From NCBI GenBank assembly GCA_028284805.1, contig JANQQZ010000151.1:62001-126000 (forward strand): a stretch of 64,000 nucleotides of DNA. Reading direction: 5' to 3'. The stretch comes from Phycisphaerales bacterium. GTDB taxonomy: Bacteria > Planctomycetota > Phycisphaerae > Phycisphaerales > UBA1924. Shown here piece after piece: positions 34,446 to 44,451 of the stretch (position 1 is its first letter; every line of letters starts with the position of its first letter). The notes beneath the pieces were generated by a model that saw nothing but the letters and a program-made list of their open reading frames with translations, did not search any database and was not told the DNA's origin. The position numbers and the translations under genes were made by a program.

Positions 34446-35446
34446 ACGATCTCGCGCATGATCTCTTGCAGGACCTCAGCTGTGGCACGCCCGTCCGCGA
34501 TCGCTTCATGCCGCAGACGCATCCGATGTAGCAGGACATCTTCGGCAAGCTCGAACATGTCTTGTGGCGTGACGAAGGTCCGTCCGTGGATCATCGCTCT
34601 CGCACGAGCGGTCTGGCCCAGCGCGATGACGGCGCGGGGGCTACACCCCAGTTCGATGTCCGGGTGACGACGCGTCAGTCCGACGAGCTCGACGCAATCG
34701 CGCAGGAAAACGTCGCCGACATACACCTCCTGAACCATCCGCATCGCTTCGGTCAGCGTTGCACGTGATGTGAGCGCTTCGGTCTTGATCGCGTCGAACG
34801 CCGACATGGGCACGGCGCCCTCGCCGGACGTGCGTAGCCCGAGCGCGAGGCTGCGCTTCGCGATATCAAACTCCTCGGTCGGCTCGGGATAGGGCAGCAC
34901 GACCCGCATCATGAACCGATCGAGCTGGGCCTCCGGGAGGCCGAACGTACCGGACTGCTCGGTCGGGTTCTGCGTCGCGATGACCATGAACGGCACGGGC
35001 AGCGGATGCGATTCGGTACCGATCGAGACCTTGTGCTCCTGCATCGCTTCCAACAGCGCAGACTGCACCTTCGGCGACGCTCGGTTGATCTCATCGGCGA
35101 GCAGCAGGTTGGTAAAGACTGGGCCCAGGTGCGCCTCAAACAGCCCGGTTCGTGCGTTGAAGACCTCACCGCCCGTCACGTCGCTGGGCAGCATGTCGAT
35201 CGTGAACTGCACCCGACCGAACTGGAGATCGACCGCCCGCGCAATCGCGTTGGCCAGCAGCGTCTTGGCGAGCCCAGGCACACCTTCCAGCAAGACGTGC
35301 CCCCCTGTGAGGAGACCGATGAGCACGCGTTCGATAACGCGCTCCTGCCCGACCACAGTCTCGGCAACCTGAGACTGGATAGCGGCAGGCAACCGAGCGG
35401 CAGCCTCGCGAACCCCCGCCTGATCTGGAACCTTCGTCGTGCTCAA
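34442..35446 (-). CDS. MoxR-family AAA+ ATPase
   Basis: A 334-residue AAA+ ATPase of the MoxR group. Walker A is GVPGLAKT (55-62), Walker B is LLLADE with D118-E119, and sensor-1 lies in FMVIATQNPTEQ. The C-terminal lid has ELGCSPRAVIAL followed by the VTPQDM segment usual for MoxR. MoxR ATPases act as chaperones that load or activate VWA-containing protein complexes. It is fourth in the operon and overlaps both neighbours by 4 bases. Confidence 0.93.
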   Translation of the reverse strand: MSTTKVPDQAGVREAAARLPAAIQSQVAETVVGQERVIERVLIGLLTGGHVLLEGVPGLAKTLLANAIARAVDLQFGRVQFTIDMLPSDVTGGEVFNARTGLFEAHLGPVFTNLLLADEINRASPKVQSALLEAMQEHKVSIGTESHPLPVPFMVIATQNPTEQSGTFGLPEAQLDRFMMRVVLPYPEPTEEFDIAKRSLALGLRTSGEGAVPMSAFDAIKTEALTSRATLTEAMRMVQEVYVGDVFLRDCVELVGLTRRHPDIELGCSPRAVIALGQTARARAMIHGRTFVTPQDMFELAEDVLLHRMRLRHEAIADGRATAEVLQEIMREIV

Positions 35447-36627
35447 CGCGCATCCCCTGTCGACTTTGAGGCAAATGGTGTGTGGTAGCTGTACTCCGCG
35501 GCGTGCCTGGCGATGGGCTCGGCCTGATTCCAGCGGAAACCCGCGGCGCGGATCAGGCCGTCGCCATCGATGAGCACCGAGGGCAGAAGCGGGCCGATGG
35601 AGTAGTCGTCGGCCGTCTGTCCGGTCCGAATCGCGCCGCGTCGTCCGCGGGCCAGCGGCGGATTCTCCTGATCGGGAAGGTACTGGTCTCGCATGATGCT
35701 GAATGTCCAGCCGCGCGACTCGGCCAGCGTCTGAACCTCTTGCCAGTCCGCGTCAGGCGGGGCAACGGCGACTATGTGGACGCCCAGGGACAAGAGATCG
35801 GCCTGGATCTCCGCGAGCCCGTCGAGTGCCTCCAGCGACCTGCGATTCCCGACGGAGAAGAACTGCAGCAACTCGATCGAAGCGTTCCCATGAATCAACC
35901 GCTCGTTGTTGAGCCAGAGATCCGCACGCAGGGGCGGCGCCGGCTTGCCTTCCAGGCGCCTGAGCGAAGAGGGCCGGTTCTCCCTGCCGAGGTAGAACTC
36001 GGGCGGGAACTCGGGCGGTGCAACCGACTCCGTGTCACGGTCGAGGATCCAATCGAGGGCGGCCGTGATCCGGTCCGGGCGAAGCCCGATAGCACGCACG
36101 CGGCCCTGGCGGTCGATGATCGCGTAGGACGGGAAACTCGTGATGCCGTAGCTTCGCATCGTGTTGTGCTCGGGGTCATCGCTGTCTAGGGCGTGCGGGA
36201 AGGTGACGCCATGCTCGCGCGCACTCTCGAGCCACTCGCCGTCCTGTCCGCTCAAACCGTCGTGGATCGCGATCACTTCGACCCCCTGGTCGGCGTAACG
36301 CTGCGCGATCCTGGCATCGTTCCGCAGACACGGGAAGCAGTACGGGCACCAGTGAGCCCAGAAGTCGATGACGATGATCTTGCCAGCCATCTCGTGGAGG
36401 CTGCGGGACTCACCGTTCCATTCTTTGACTTGCAGGGGCGGCGCCGGGCGCCCTTCGAGCCTGCGCAGGATGTGCACATCTTGACCGCTGCCGTACCAGG
36501 AAGCGGGCAGCGGCTCTTGCTGGCTCGCCTGTCCGGCCGCTCCGAATGCCGGAGAGAGCGTGATAACAAGCAGCCCGACGAGAGGGGCACGAAGCCACCC
36601 GACCTTGTCCATCAGTCGCACGATCAT
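35443..36627 (-). CDS. Double thioredoxin-fold (TlpA-like) protein; second domain lacks CxxC
   Basis: A 394-residue protein with a signal peptide (LRAPLVGLLVITLSPAFGAA). Domain 1 (about 55-205) is TlpA-like with the redox motif WCPYC at 93-97 and a cis-Pro region TSFPSYAIID. Domain 2 (about 220-380) starts with a near copy of the domain 1 lead-in (LRRLEGKPAPPLRADLW versus LRRLEGRPAPPLQVKEW) but has no CxxC. So it is an internal duplication in which the second half probably serves as a binding or structural domain. It overlaps the kinase gene and the MoxR gene by 4 bases each, an unusual place for a TlpA protein. Confidence 0.82.
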   Translation of the reverse strand: MIVRLMDKVGWLRAPLVGLLVITLSPAFGAAGQASQQEPLPASWYGSGQDVHILRRLEGRPAPPLQVKEWNGESRSLHEMAGKIIVIDFWAHWCPYCFPCLRNDARIAQRYADQGVEVIAIHDGLSGQDGEWLESAREHGVTFPHALDSDDPEHNTMRSYGITSFPSYAIIDRQGRVRAIGLRPDRITAALDWILDRDTESVAPPEFPPEFYLGRENRPSSLRRLEGKPAPPLRADLWLNNERLIHGNASIELLQFFSVGNRRSLEALDGLAEIQADLLSLGVHIVAVAPPDADWQEVQTLAESRGWTFSIMRDQYLPDQENPPLARGRRGAIRTGQTADDYSIGPLLPSVLIDGDGLIRAAGFRWNQAEPIARHAAEYSYHTPFASKSTGDAR

Positions 36628-39600
36628 TGCTGCTCACTGCCTCTGGGTTGGTCGTCGCCTGTAATCACGGAGAGTGCTGCGGCCAGGTGGCGGTCGCAGT
36701 CACATTCGATGTGGTGCGCTTCGATTGTTCGCCGGAGGGCCCCGATGGCTTCTCGCGCGTCTGCACGGCGGTCGAGCCTCCACAGTGACATCGCGATGTA
36801 CGCGCCGTTCTCGGGTTCCCAGAACTCGGGTCGATCGGGATCTCCGAGGTGCGCGTCCGCGCGAGTCCGCTCGCTCCGCTGCAACGCGTCAAGGGCCTGC
36901 TCGTGATCCCCGTTTCGGTAGAGGGCGATGCCGTAGCGTGTCAGGCTCTCCGGGGCGTGGGCACTCAGCTCGACTTCACGCCGGGCTCGAGAAACCGCGA
37001 GCGCCAACTCATCGGCCTCCTCGGCGTGCATCGTCTGGCCGGCTTCGCTTTCAGAACGGACCGTGTGCAACGCCGACGCGAGAGCGCGTGTGTCGAGATC
37101 GGACAGACGCGCGTCGACGAAGTCTTCGCCGTAAACCTGCGTATCGAGAAGACCGCGGGCCGTGAGGACTCGGATCCGCGATTCAGCGCGCGACCGTCGA
37201 ACCTCGAAGTCCAGGATATCCCCGACGCGCTGGTTGGCATCTCGTGTATCCCACAGTTCGACCCAACGAGGGCCACCGGAAACCAGCATCGAGTCCGAAT
37301 CCGCGAACGAGAGGAAACGCGGAGCATGATCCCAGCCACGGACGGTCAGCATGAGCATGCCGCGCTCGGTGTCCCAGATCTGCACCCGGCCTGAGCGGGA
37401 GACGGTCGCCATGCGGTCCGCGTACTGGCTGAACGCCGAGGGAGCGCGCGGGTCCTCAAGCACCATACGGCTCAGCGTTTCGCCCGTCGACGGGAGAAGG
37501 ACATCGATCCCGTCGACCGAGCGTGCGAAGACCCGGTATCCATCGTTGGTCAGGTGGACCAACGCATCGTTGAAGAGCTGGGCGTCGATGCGGGTCTGAG
37601 CCGAAGAGACCGTGGTCTCGGCTTCCGAGTCCCAAACGGTCAGCACACCGCCCTCGGCAAGTGTCGCGAGCAGGCGGCCGTCGGTGGAAAAACGGATCGC
37701 GTGTACCGCCCTTGATTCAGGCAGTTCCCACAGCAGCGTGCCATCGACGGCAGACCAGATCCGGGCTGGGCCTTTGCTCTCGGCCGTGACGATCCGGGAC
37801 CCCGAGGGATCAAACGCCACCAGAGCGACGTCAGAGCCGTGCCCCCCGAGCACGAACGCCTGCGTTCCTGATCTCCAGTCGAAGACGACGACCCCCCCGG
37901 CGGGATTGTTCACGGCAACCCGCCTCCCATGCGGTCCATAAACCACCCCGGAGACCGCGAGGTATCCGAACTCATTCACGAGGTTGACACCGGACGTGAT
38001 CGGGCTCATGTTGCGCAGGTCGCGCAACCGCGCGACCATCTGACCGCTGAGCACATCAAACACCGCTCCGTCGCCGTGCCATTCCGATCCCGGTGCGTGG
38101 TTTCGCGCGATCACGTGCTTGCCATCCGGAGCGAACGAAGCGCTGTGCACCGGCATCCCGGCACTCTCAAGACGGCTGATGATCTCGGCGGTCCTCAGAT
38201 CACGCACGACCACCACGCCGTCACGAGCGATCGCGATCGCCGACCCATCTGGAGAGACCTCGCCCCCGGACCATCGGCGGGTTCCCGGTACGCGGAGACG
38301 GTCGTCGCTGTCTCGTGGGTCCCAGAGACGAACAGTCTGATCGAGGCTGCCCGTCAGCAGCACACCGCTCTCGGCCGCATACTCAATCGACACCGGAGGG
38401 CGCTCGTGCCCGAGATACGCGGTAACCATGCGCAGCCCGCTGCCAGATGAGTCGAGCACCGAGACCCCGGCTTCGGAGGCGACGGCGATCATCCGGCCGT
38501 TGGGAGACACGGTCAGCGCGTGATCGCCCCGCCCCCCGAGTTGGAAACCCCAGGCCGCGCCCGTCGTGTCGTTTAGATCGATGAGCTGGACATAGCCGTC
38601 GTCGTCCACAACTGCCAGCCTGCCGGTCTGGGTAAACGCGGCCTCATCGACCGAGGATCCCGGGTGCGTCTCGATCGACCGGAGCAACTCGGCGCTTCGC
38701 GGGTCGTAGATGCGCAGCCCGCCTCCGGCGCCGGCGACCGCGACCCGTGCCCCTGACGGCTCGATCGCCAGCGCTGAGATCCGCGATCGGAAGGCTGAAA
38801 GCTGCCGCACGCCCTCTTCCCGTCCCGAGTCATCATCGGTAGAGAACAGGATCACGGTGCCGCTGTCATAGGCCGCGGCGGCCGTGGCGCTCTCGCCATC
38901 CCAATCCAGAAACCGGATCGGTCCTCGGCTGGTCATTTCCGACGCGCGGGCATCGAGCACGAGCCGGCCGGGGGTGCTGCTTCGAGTCTCGAACAAGCGG
39001 ACGCTGCCGTCAGCCGACGCCACGATCACCCGGCCGGTCGATGGATCCGCCGCGATAGCAACAGCGCGGATCGATGGCTGGGTTACCTCCCGGATGATCC
39101 GCCCGGCGGCGATATCGATGAGACGCACGATGCCGTCGACGGAGAGGCTCGCGGCTCGATGCGCCCCGTCTATGAACACCACATCGAGCACGGGCGACTG
39201 ATGGCCGCGGATCAGCATCACCGATCGGTCCGCCCACGCCTGCAGGTAGTCCCACTCCCAGTTCCGGTACCGCTCTGAGGTTTCGTTGAGGGCGTCGCGC
39301 ATCGGCCCTGTCATGGAGGCGTCCATCGCGGACGACGCCCGCAAGACGTTTGCCCGTGCGCTCTGGAACTCGGCGAGCTCGGCATGCGCGATCGCCTCGT
39401 GGCGGCGGGACTCCGCGAGCGCGGCCTGTCGCTCCTTTTCGCGAAGCGCGTCTTCGAGCCTTTCATTGCCCGACTGAACCTCGGCAACAGCGTCCTCAAG
39501 GAACTCACCCCGCTCGAGCGCCTGCATCCAGCCCGCGGATGCAACAACGGAGAGCGCGGCCAGCGAGACCACAAAGAGCAACGCGACGGCGATCGCCGGA

Positions 39601-40826
39601 CGATGCCGTCGTACCGCCTTGGAGATCCAGTACAGCGCGGTGTGCTGCCCGGCAGCGATGGGCTGGTCGAGCAGATACCGCCGAAGATCCATCGCGAACT
39701 CGCTTGCGCTCTGGTACCTTCTCGATGGCTCACGCTCAAGGGCCTTGAGCGCGATGACGTCGAGCTCCCCTTGAAGCGTTCGCACGAACTGTTTGGGGGC
39801 GAGCGATCTCGCTTTGGCTGCGCTCCGCACCCGATCGATCAGGGCTTGGTCGTCCGAGCCGAGCGCGCGAGCGACGGCCGAGCTTGGTCTCGGTGGGTCT
39901 GTCTCGCGGATGTGCCGGATGAGCTCGACCAGGCTGGCATCCTGAAGCCCGCTCGCTCCGCAGGTTGTGAACCCGCTGATCAGCTTGTAGAGCATGACGC
40001 CCAGCGAGTAGATGTCGGTGCGCGTGTCGATGTCGCGAGAGCCGTTGATCTGCTCGGGGCTCATGTACTCCGGCGTTCCGATCAGCGAACGCCCCGCGGT
40101 GTGGAGCGTCCGATCGGTCAGGCGCATCTGCAGAGCCTTGGCGATCCCGAAGTCGATCACCATCGCGTGTGCGGCGCCATCCCGGCGGCTCACGAGGACA
40201 TTGCTGGGCTTCAGGTCTCGGTGGATGATCCCCTTGGTGTGAGCATGGTGGGCGGCATGGCAGACCTGCTCGAGCATCTCGACGCGTTCGCGGATGGACA
40301 GGCCGGCATTGTTGCAGTACACATCGATCGGTTCACCGGTCACGAGTTCCATGGCGAAGAACGGGCGACCGCTCTCGTCGGCTCCCGCTTCGAGAAACTT
40401 CGCGATGTGCGGGTGTTCCATCAGCGCCAACGCCTGCCGCTCGGCCTCGAACCGCGCCAGCACCTTCGGATCGGCATGCTCACGGTGCAGCATCTTGAGA
40501 GCGACGCGACGCACGATCGGCGCGCGCTGCTCGGCGAGGTACACCACGCCGAACGCACCCTCACCGAGCACCTCGAGCAGGCGATACGACCCAACTTCCC
40601 GCTGCACACCCGCCGGGAGCGCCGCCGACCGGTCGGACGCGAGCGTCTCCGCGGTCGGTTCCGCGAGCAGCCCCGGGAGTGCGGCCTTCGCCGAGAGCAA
40701 ACGCTCAACCTGTTGCCGGAGGTCGGGATCGCCCGCGCAGGCCGTCTCGAGATACCCAGAGACCTCATCCCCCGGCAGCGATGAAGCGGCGAGATAGATG
40801 GATTGCAGCCGATCTCTGTTGGGCAT
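36624..40826 (-). CDS. Membrane Ser/Thr protein kinase with WD40 propeller
   Basis: A 1400-residue protein. Residues 1-55 are the short helical lead found before many planctomycete kinases. The kinase domain (81-345) is complete: GEGAFG loop (88-93), K111, H202-R203-D204 in HRDLKPSN, and D225-F226-G227. A transmembrane helix follows at about 400-420 (AIAVALLFVVSLAALSVVA). After a coiled-coil linker come about a dozen WD40-like repeats (for example SLDQTVRLWDPRDSDD). The C-terminus has a TPR-like helical part (ALYRNGDHEQALDALQRSE). ATG 40826 is chosen since the longer frame would overlap the sigma gene. The ECF sigma gene ends 25 bases upstream. Confidence 0.88.
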   Translation of the reverse strand: MPNRDRLQSIYLAASSLPGDEVSGYLETACAGDPDLRQQVERLLSAKAALPGLLAEPTAETLASDRSAALPAGVQREVGSYRLLEVLGEGAFGVVYLAEQRAPIVRRVALKMLHREHADPKVLARFEAERQALALMEHPHIAKFLEAGADESGRPFFAMELVTGEPIDVYCNNAGLSIRERVEMLEQVCHAAHHAHTKGIIHRDLKPSNVLVSRRDGAAHAMVIDFGIAKALQMRLTDRTLHTAGRSLIGTPEYMSPEQINGSRDIDTRTDIYSLGVMLYKLISGFTTCGASGLQDASLVELIRHIRETDPPRPSSAVARALGSDDQALIDRVRSAAKARSLAPKQFVRTLQGELDVIALKALEREPSRRYQSASEFAMDLRRYLLDQPIAAGQHTALYWISKAVRRHRPAIAVALLFVVSLAALSVVASAGWMQALERGEFLEDAVAEVQSGNERLEDALREKERQAALAESRRHEAIAHAELAEFQSARANVLRASSAMDASMTGPMRDALNETSERYRNWEWDYLQAWADRSVMLIRGHQSPVLDVVFIDGAHRAASLSVDGIVRLIDIAAGRIIREVTQPSIRAVAIAADPSTGRVIVASADGSVRLFETRSSTPGRLVLDARASEMTSRGPIRFLDWDGESATAAAAYDSGTVILFSTDDDSGREEGVRQLSAFRSRISALAIEPSGARVAVAGAGGGLRIYDPRSAELLRSIETHPGSSVDEAAFTQTGRLAVVDDDGYVQLIDLNDTTGAAWGFQLGGRGDHALTVSPNGRMIAVASEAGVSVLDSSGSGLRMVTAYLGHERPPVSIEYAAESGVLLTGSLDQTVRLWDPRDSDDRLRVPGTRRWSGGEVSPDGSAIAIARDGVVVVRDLRTAEIISRLESAGMPVHSASFAPDGKHVIARNHAPGSEWHGDGAVFDVLSGQMVARLRDLRNMSPITSGVNLVNEFGYLAVSGVVYGPHGRRVAVNNPAGGVVVFDWRSGTQAFVLGGHGSDVALVAFDPSGSRIVTAESKGPARIWSAVDGTLLWELPESRAVHAIRFSTDGRLLATLAEGGVLTVWDSEAETTVSSAQTRIDAQLFNDALVHLTNDGYRVFARSVDGIDVLLPSTGETLSRMVLEDPRAPSAFSQYADRMATVSRSGRVQIWDTERGMLMLTVRGWDHAPRFLSFADSDSMLVSGGPRWVELWDTRDANQRVGDILDFEVRRSRAESRIRVLTARGLLDTQVYGEDFVDARLSDLDTRALASALHTVRSESEAGQTMHAEEADELALAVSRARREVELSAHAPESLTRYGIALYRNGDHEQALDALQRSERTRADAHLGDPDRPEFWEPENGAYIAMSLWRLDRRADAREAIGALRRTIEAHHIECDCDRHLAAALSVITGDDQPRGSEQQ

Positions 40827-40851
40827 GGTGCACAAACCCCCTCGGCTGCGA

Positions 40852-41412
40852 TCAGGTTCGCAAGATCTCGTTGGCAAGAAACGCACGCGCGAACTCCCAG
40901 TCCCGAAGCACGGTTCGCTTCGAGATTCCGAGCGACTCGGCCGTCTCGTCGACCCCGAGGCCGAGATAGAACCGAAGCCGAACAACGTCCGCGGCACGGC
41001 CGTGGACATCGATCAGGCGCAGGAAGGCCGAATCGAGTGCCAGGATTTCTTCGGGATGCTCGGCGTGACGCACGCACGAACCCAGCCCGTCGAGACCAAC
41101 ACGCTGACCAGGGGGGCGGCGCTTCAGCGCGCCCCGTCGCCGGGCTGAGTCGATCAGAACGCGGCGCATCTCGTCAGCGGCCGCCGTGACCCACTTCGCG
41201 TGGTCGTCCGGAGGGATGTCGTCACGGCGAGAAAGGCGGATCACCGCCTCGTGGGTTAGCGATGTCGCCTGGAGCGTCAAGCCCGGGCGTTCCGACGCCA
41301 TCAGGGCTCGAGCGAGCGCCCGGAGTTGATCGTACACATCGGCAAGGGAAGCCCCGATCTCTTGAACTCGAACATCACGGGATTGTGATGAGATGTCCGG
41401 CCGCTCCATCAT
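40852..41412 (-). CDS. ECF-type sigma factor (PF07638-like)
   Basis: A 186-residue sigma factor. Region 2 has DVYDQLRALARALMA, then the LTHEAVIRL and MRRVLIDSARRRGALKR segments typical of the planctomycete ECF group; region 4 is a helix-turn-helix with ADVVRLRFYLGLGVDETAES followed by a SKRTVLRDWEFARAFL stretch. ATG 41412 has GGAG eight bases upstream on the minus strand; the frame is open to 41448. In this group, sigma factors are usually encoded next to a Ser/Thr kinase that signals to them, as here. It is the first gene of the ten-gene minus-strand unit, so it may control its own operon. Confidence 0.9.
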   Translation of the reverse strand: MMERPDISSQSRDVRVQEIGASLADVYDQLRALARALMASERPGLTLQATSLTHEAVIRLSRRDDIPPDDHAKWVTAAADEMRRVLIDSARRRGALKRRPPGQRVGLDGLGSCVRHAEHPEEILALDSAFLRLIDVHGRAADVVRLRFYLGLGVDETAESLGISKRTVLRDWEFARAFLANEILRT

Positions 41413-41654
41413 GTATCGTACTCCTTCCGACCATGGTACATAATTCAAGGAAGGCGTCGAGGCATATCAGCACTCGAAGGCGAATGAGACAGGAACGTGC
41501 AGAGACAACTGAGTACTCCCCCTCCATTGCCCCAGACAGGCCTCGGACTGACTTCGCCCCCCACACGGCCCTCGCTGCTCGCTGAATCCCCAAGCGTGCC
41601 GGTCCACAGATTCTGTGGGCCGGTGACAGGCAGGCCGTATGCTCTGATGAGTTC

Positions 41655-41850
41655 GACTACTTCTTCATACCACCGAACTGTACTTGAGCCGCAATGAACA
41701 ACGGACGAGCTCGATGGGTAACATCAATGACCGCTCGGTCACGTCAAGCCGCCGGCTGACCTCAGGGATCTTGTACCCTTGGCCCAGCAGCACCTCCGCC
41801 TCGCGCAACTTGCCGATGATCTGCTCCGCAGAATGGCTGATCCGTGCCAT
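41655..41850 (-). pseudogene. IS3-family orfA remnant
   Basis: The minus strand encodes MARISHSAEQIIGKLREAEV followed by LLGQG and PEVSRRLDVTERS, the helix-turn-helix of IS3-type OrfA. After a small disruption it resumes in another frame with QFGGMKK, the conserved next motif (NQYGGMK), and then stops. OrfB is absent. The rest of the gap 41413-42236, apart from this fragment, shows no gene, terminator or repeat that I could recognise. Confidence 0.65.
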
Positions 41851-42236
41851 GAAGCCCCGCCTTCTCAGATGCGTCCAATGCCATGCATGCTCGCGTAGCA
41901 CATGGACTAGGTTCTGGGAATAGGGGTCAGTCTGATAATGCCAGATTCGAACGCAACCCTCAGCCACATGCCGTAGTGTGGGTCCGTTTTCGAATCTCCA
42001 CATAGCGAGCGTGGCATCACTGTGCGGAAGCAGCACAAAACTGTGTAACTCCCAGGCAGAGGTATCCACTCAGACACGACGATGGCAGTCGAGAATCCCC
42101 CGCCAACGAGCGGAACAACTCCCCCCAAAATGGCAGATCTGAACGATACAGGAGACACGGCCTTACGTGGCGTACAAAACAGGCCGAAATCATCTGAGTT
42201 TGTCCTTTATCCCCATCACGAGTAACCGTGTTCCTG

Positions 42237-42596
42237 ATGAGATCGATACCCCTTCCGCAGCTGCTCGCTCTTGGACATGCCTTCGCGACTGCCATCGTCG
42301 CGTCGATGATGGCGGCCGGGTCGATGCTTACACGCCAGACGCTATCGCTGCAAGACAACAACGCCCGAGCGGTGAACCTCGCGGTGCCGCAGTATCCGCA
42401 TGCGCGGTTCCTGCGGATGGCCCGTGAAATCACACTCACTCATCACGAGCAGTTCGAGGTGACCAGCTATCCAAGCAGGCGCCGGAGCGGCGTCACGCAT
42501 GTCGATCTCGTGCCCGTCGGGGTGTTCGTCGAGAGCAAGGCTGAGTTTGTGCGCATAGATGACGCGTTTGACGCAACTGTTGAGCGAGTAGCATGA
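42237..42596 (+). CDS. Small putative secreted protein
   Basis: A 119-residue protein with a possible N-terminal signal (LLALGHAFATAIVASMMAAG) and a soluble part of mixed strands and helices (HVDLVPVGVFVESKAEFVRI). No family recognised. GTG 42228 is an alternative start, three codons upstream. It ends 18 bases before the REC-HDOD gene on the same strand, so the two may be co-transcribed; that is the main support for its reality. Confidence 0.45.
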   Translation: MRSIPLPQLLALGHAFATAIVASMMAAGSMLTRQTLSLQDNNARAVNLAVPQYPHARFLRMAREITLTHHEQFEVTSYPSRRRSGVTHVDLVPVGVFVESKAEFVRIDDAFDATVERVA

Positions 42597-42614
42597 AGTT
42601 CAGAGGGCGAGACT

Positions 42615-44351
42615 ATGGCTTACATACTCATCGCGGACGATCTGGCAGTGATCCGAGACTCGGTCGCATTTGCGCTTGAAGGAGCGGGGCACGAGACGAT
42701 CTCTGCTGGAGACGGCTTGGAAGCACTCTGCTCGATCACCGCTCGCATACCTGATCTCATCATCCTCGATATCGAGATCACCAAGACCAGCGGCCTCGAT
42801 GTGCTGAGGACACTGCACGCCGATGAGCACCTCGCTGGTATACCTGTTCTGATACTGACCGGAGCCAATGATCTGCAGACCGTGGAACAGGCCGCGAGCC
42901 TCGGTGCTGACCAATACCTGCTGAAATCGGCGTTCTCGATCGATGAACTTCTGCTCCGAGTCAGCACGCTTCTCGCAGGTCCGGCAGACGAAACACCTCT
43001 CGATGCACAGGCTGCCGCTACCAATGCCTCGCCGGACATTCCGGCCAAGCCAGTCCTCAAGCCCCACAAGCCCGCCAACAACCTGAGCGACTACAAGCCG
43101 GTGATCAGACGATCCGATTTCAGGGAACGCGTCATGTCCTTCGGCGCGCTCACGGCGATGTCACCTGCGGCAACCCAGATTCTCAAGCTCTGTCGGAGCG
43201 ACGCGAGCACACCCGAAGAGATCGCGAAACTGGTGCGCAAGGACCCGGCGCTCGCGATCAAGCTGCTAAAGCTGGCGAACTCGTCGGCTCACTCCACAGG
43301 CGAATCTGTGGAATCCATCGATCGCGCGGTCGTGCTGGTCGGCACGGAGGCCATCGAGCATGCCATCCTCGCGATCAATGTCGTGGACAGCTTCAAGGAA
43401 CTCCCGGAGGGCTCGCCGCTTGATATCCGCCATTTCTGGGAGCACTCGCTTGTGTGCGCGATCATCGCGGCTCGCTTGGCGCGTATCACCGGATCAGTCG
43501 AGCCCGCTGCTGCATTCACGACAGGGTTGATCCATGACATCGGCAGGCTTGTCTACCTCCAGGTAATGCCTGACGAGTACGCCGCTGTTCTTCAAGCGGC
43601 TGTGGAACTCGGCGAGCCGGCGCATCTCGTTGAGTCTCGGATGCTGCTCATGAATCATGCCGAGGGGATCGACGAGCTGCTGTTGTCCTGGAAGTTCCCG
43701 AGGGATCTCATCGATCCGGTCGTTTACCACCACATCGACCCTGATCAGATACGAGCAAAGTCGCGGAAGCGTCACGAGAGTGTCTCGCTGCTTTGCCTGG
43801 CTGATCGCCTCGCGCATGCGCTCGGGTTCGGCGTATGGGATGCAGACACGCTGCAGCCAATCGACACCCTCGCGGACACGCTCGGACTGACCGCGCCCAC
43901 AATCGCCGAGGCAGTAGCCGGAGTCGACGAAGAGGCTGACGACATGAAGCTGACCATGCTCTCACAATGCGGGGGCGAGGCCTGGAAACCGAGATTGGCA
44001 TCCATCTCAATGGGGGTCTGCAGTGGCTTCGAGCTCACAGACGCACGAGACTGTTTCACTCCTGATTCGCGAGTGAGCTTTCTGCAAAGATTGTCGTGTT
44101 CCCAAGAACCTTGCTCTCGTGATCTGTTCGTGGCCAAGCTGGCTCCCGGACAGAGCATTCGGAGCGGAGCGGACTCGCACAGCAGTCAACGGCCATTGGT
44201 TCTTCTGTCAAAGGAAGTAAGCCCAGAAGAACAAAGTCAACCCCCACTGCCCGGCGTGCTGAACATACCTGAGACTGTACCGGTACTCAGTGTTGTCCGA
44301 GCAATCGGATCGCTTTGCGATGCCAGCAGCGATTCCTCACTGGCCGCATAG
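42615..44351 (+). CDS. Response regulator with REC and HDOD domains
   Basis: A 578-residue protein. The REC domain (1-125) has the acidic pair D9-D10, phospho-acceptor D52 in LIILDIEI, T82 and K104, all in the right places. The HDOD domain spans about 178-380 (KLVRKDPALAIKLLKLANSS, AAAFTTGLIHDIGRLVYL). The final 180 residues are low in conserved motifs and probably flexible. HDOD proteins are signalling outputs without a fixed enzyme activity. No histidine kinase gene is next to it, so its phosphodonor is elsewhere. GAGGGCGAG precedes ATG 42615. Confidence 0.9.
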   Translation: MAYILIADDLAVIRDSVAFALEGAGHETISAGDGLEALCSITARIPDLIILDIEITKTSGLDVLRTLHADEHLAGIPVLILTGANDLQTVEQAASLGADQYLLKSAFSIDELLLRVSTLLAGPADETPLDAQAAATNASPDIPAKPVLKPHKPANNLSDYKPVIRRSDFRERVMSFGALTAMSPAATQILKLCRSDASTPEEIAKLVRKDPALAIKLLKLANSSAHSTGESVESIDRAVVLVGTEAIEHAILAINVVDSFKELPEGSPLDIRHFWEHSLVCAIIAARLARITGSVEPAAAFTTGLIHDIGRLVYLQVMPDEYAAVLQAAVELGEPAHLVESRMLLMNHAEGIDELLLSWKFPRDLIDPVVYHHIDPDQIRAKSRKRHESVSLLCLADRLAHALGFGVWDADTLQPIDTLADTLGLTAPTIAEAVAGVDEEADDMKLTMLSQCGGEAWKPRLASISMGVCSGFELTDARDCFTPDSRVSFLQRLSCSQEPCSRDLFVAKLAPGQSIRSGADSHSSQRPLVLLSKEVSPEEQSQPPLPGVLNIPETVPVLSVVRAIGSLCDASSDSSLAA

Positions 44352-44451
44352 TGAATTGCAACGTGGTCAGCCGGAACCTGGGTGAGTACTACAACACTGA
44401 GTGTCCGCTCTCGAGCCCGGGCTGCCAGCCTCCGGTGCCAGAAACACGATC

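Noticed and set aside
39384-40784. 466-codon open frame on the plus strand
   Set aside because: Antisense to the kinase domain and linker of the WD40 kinase, which has complete kinase motifs.
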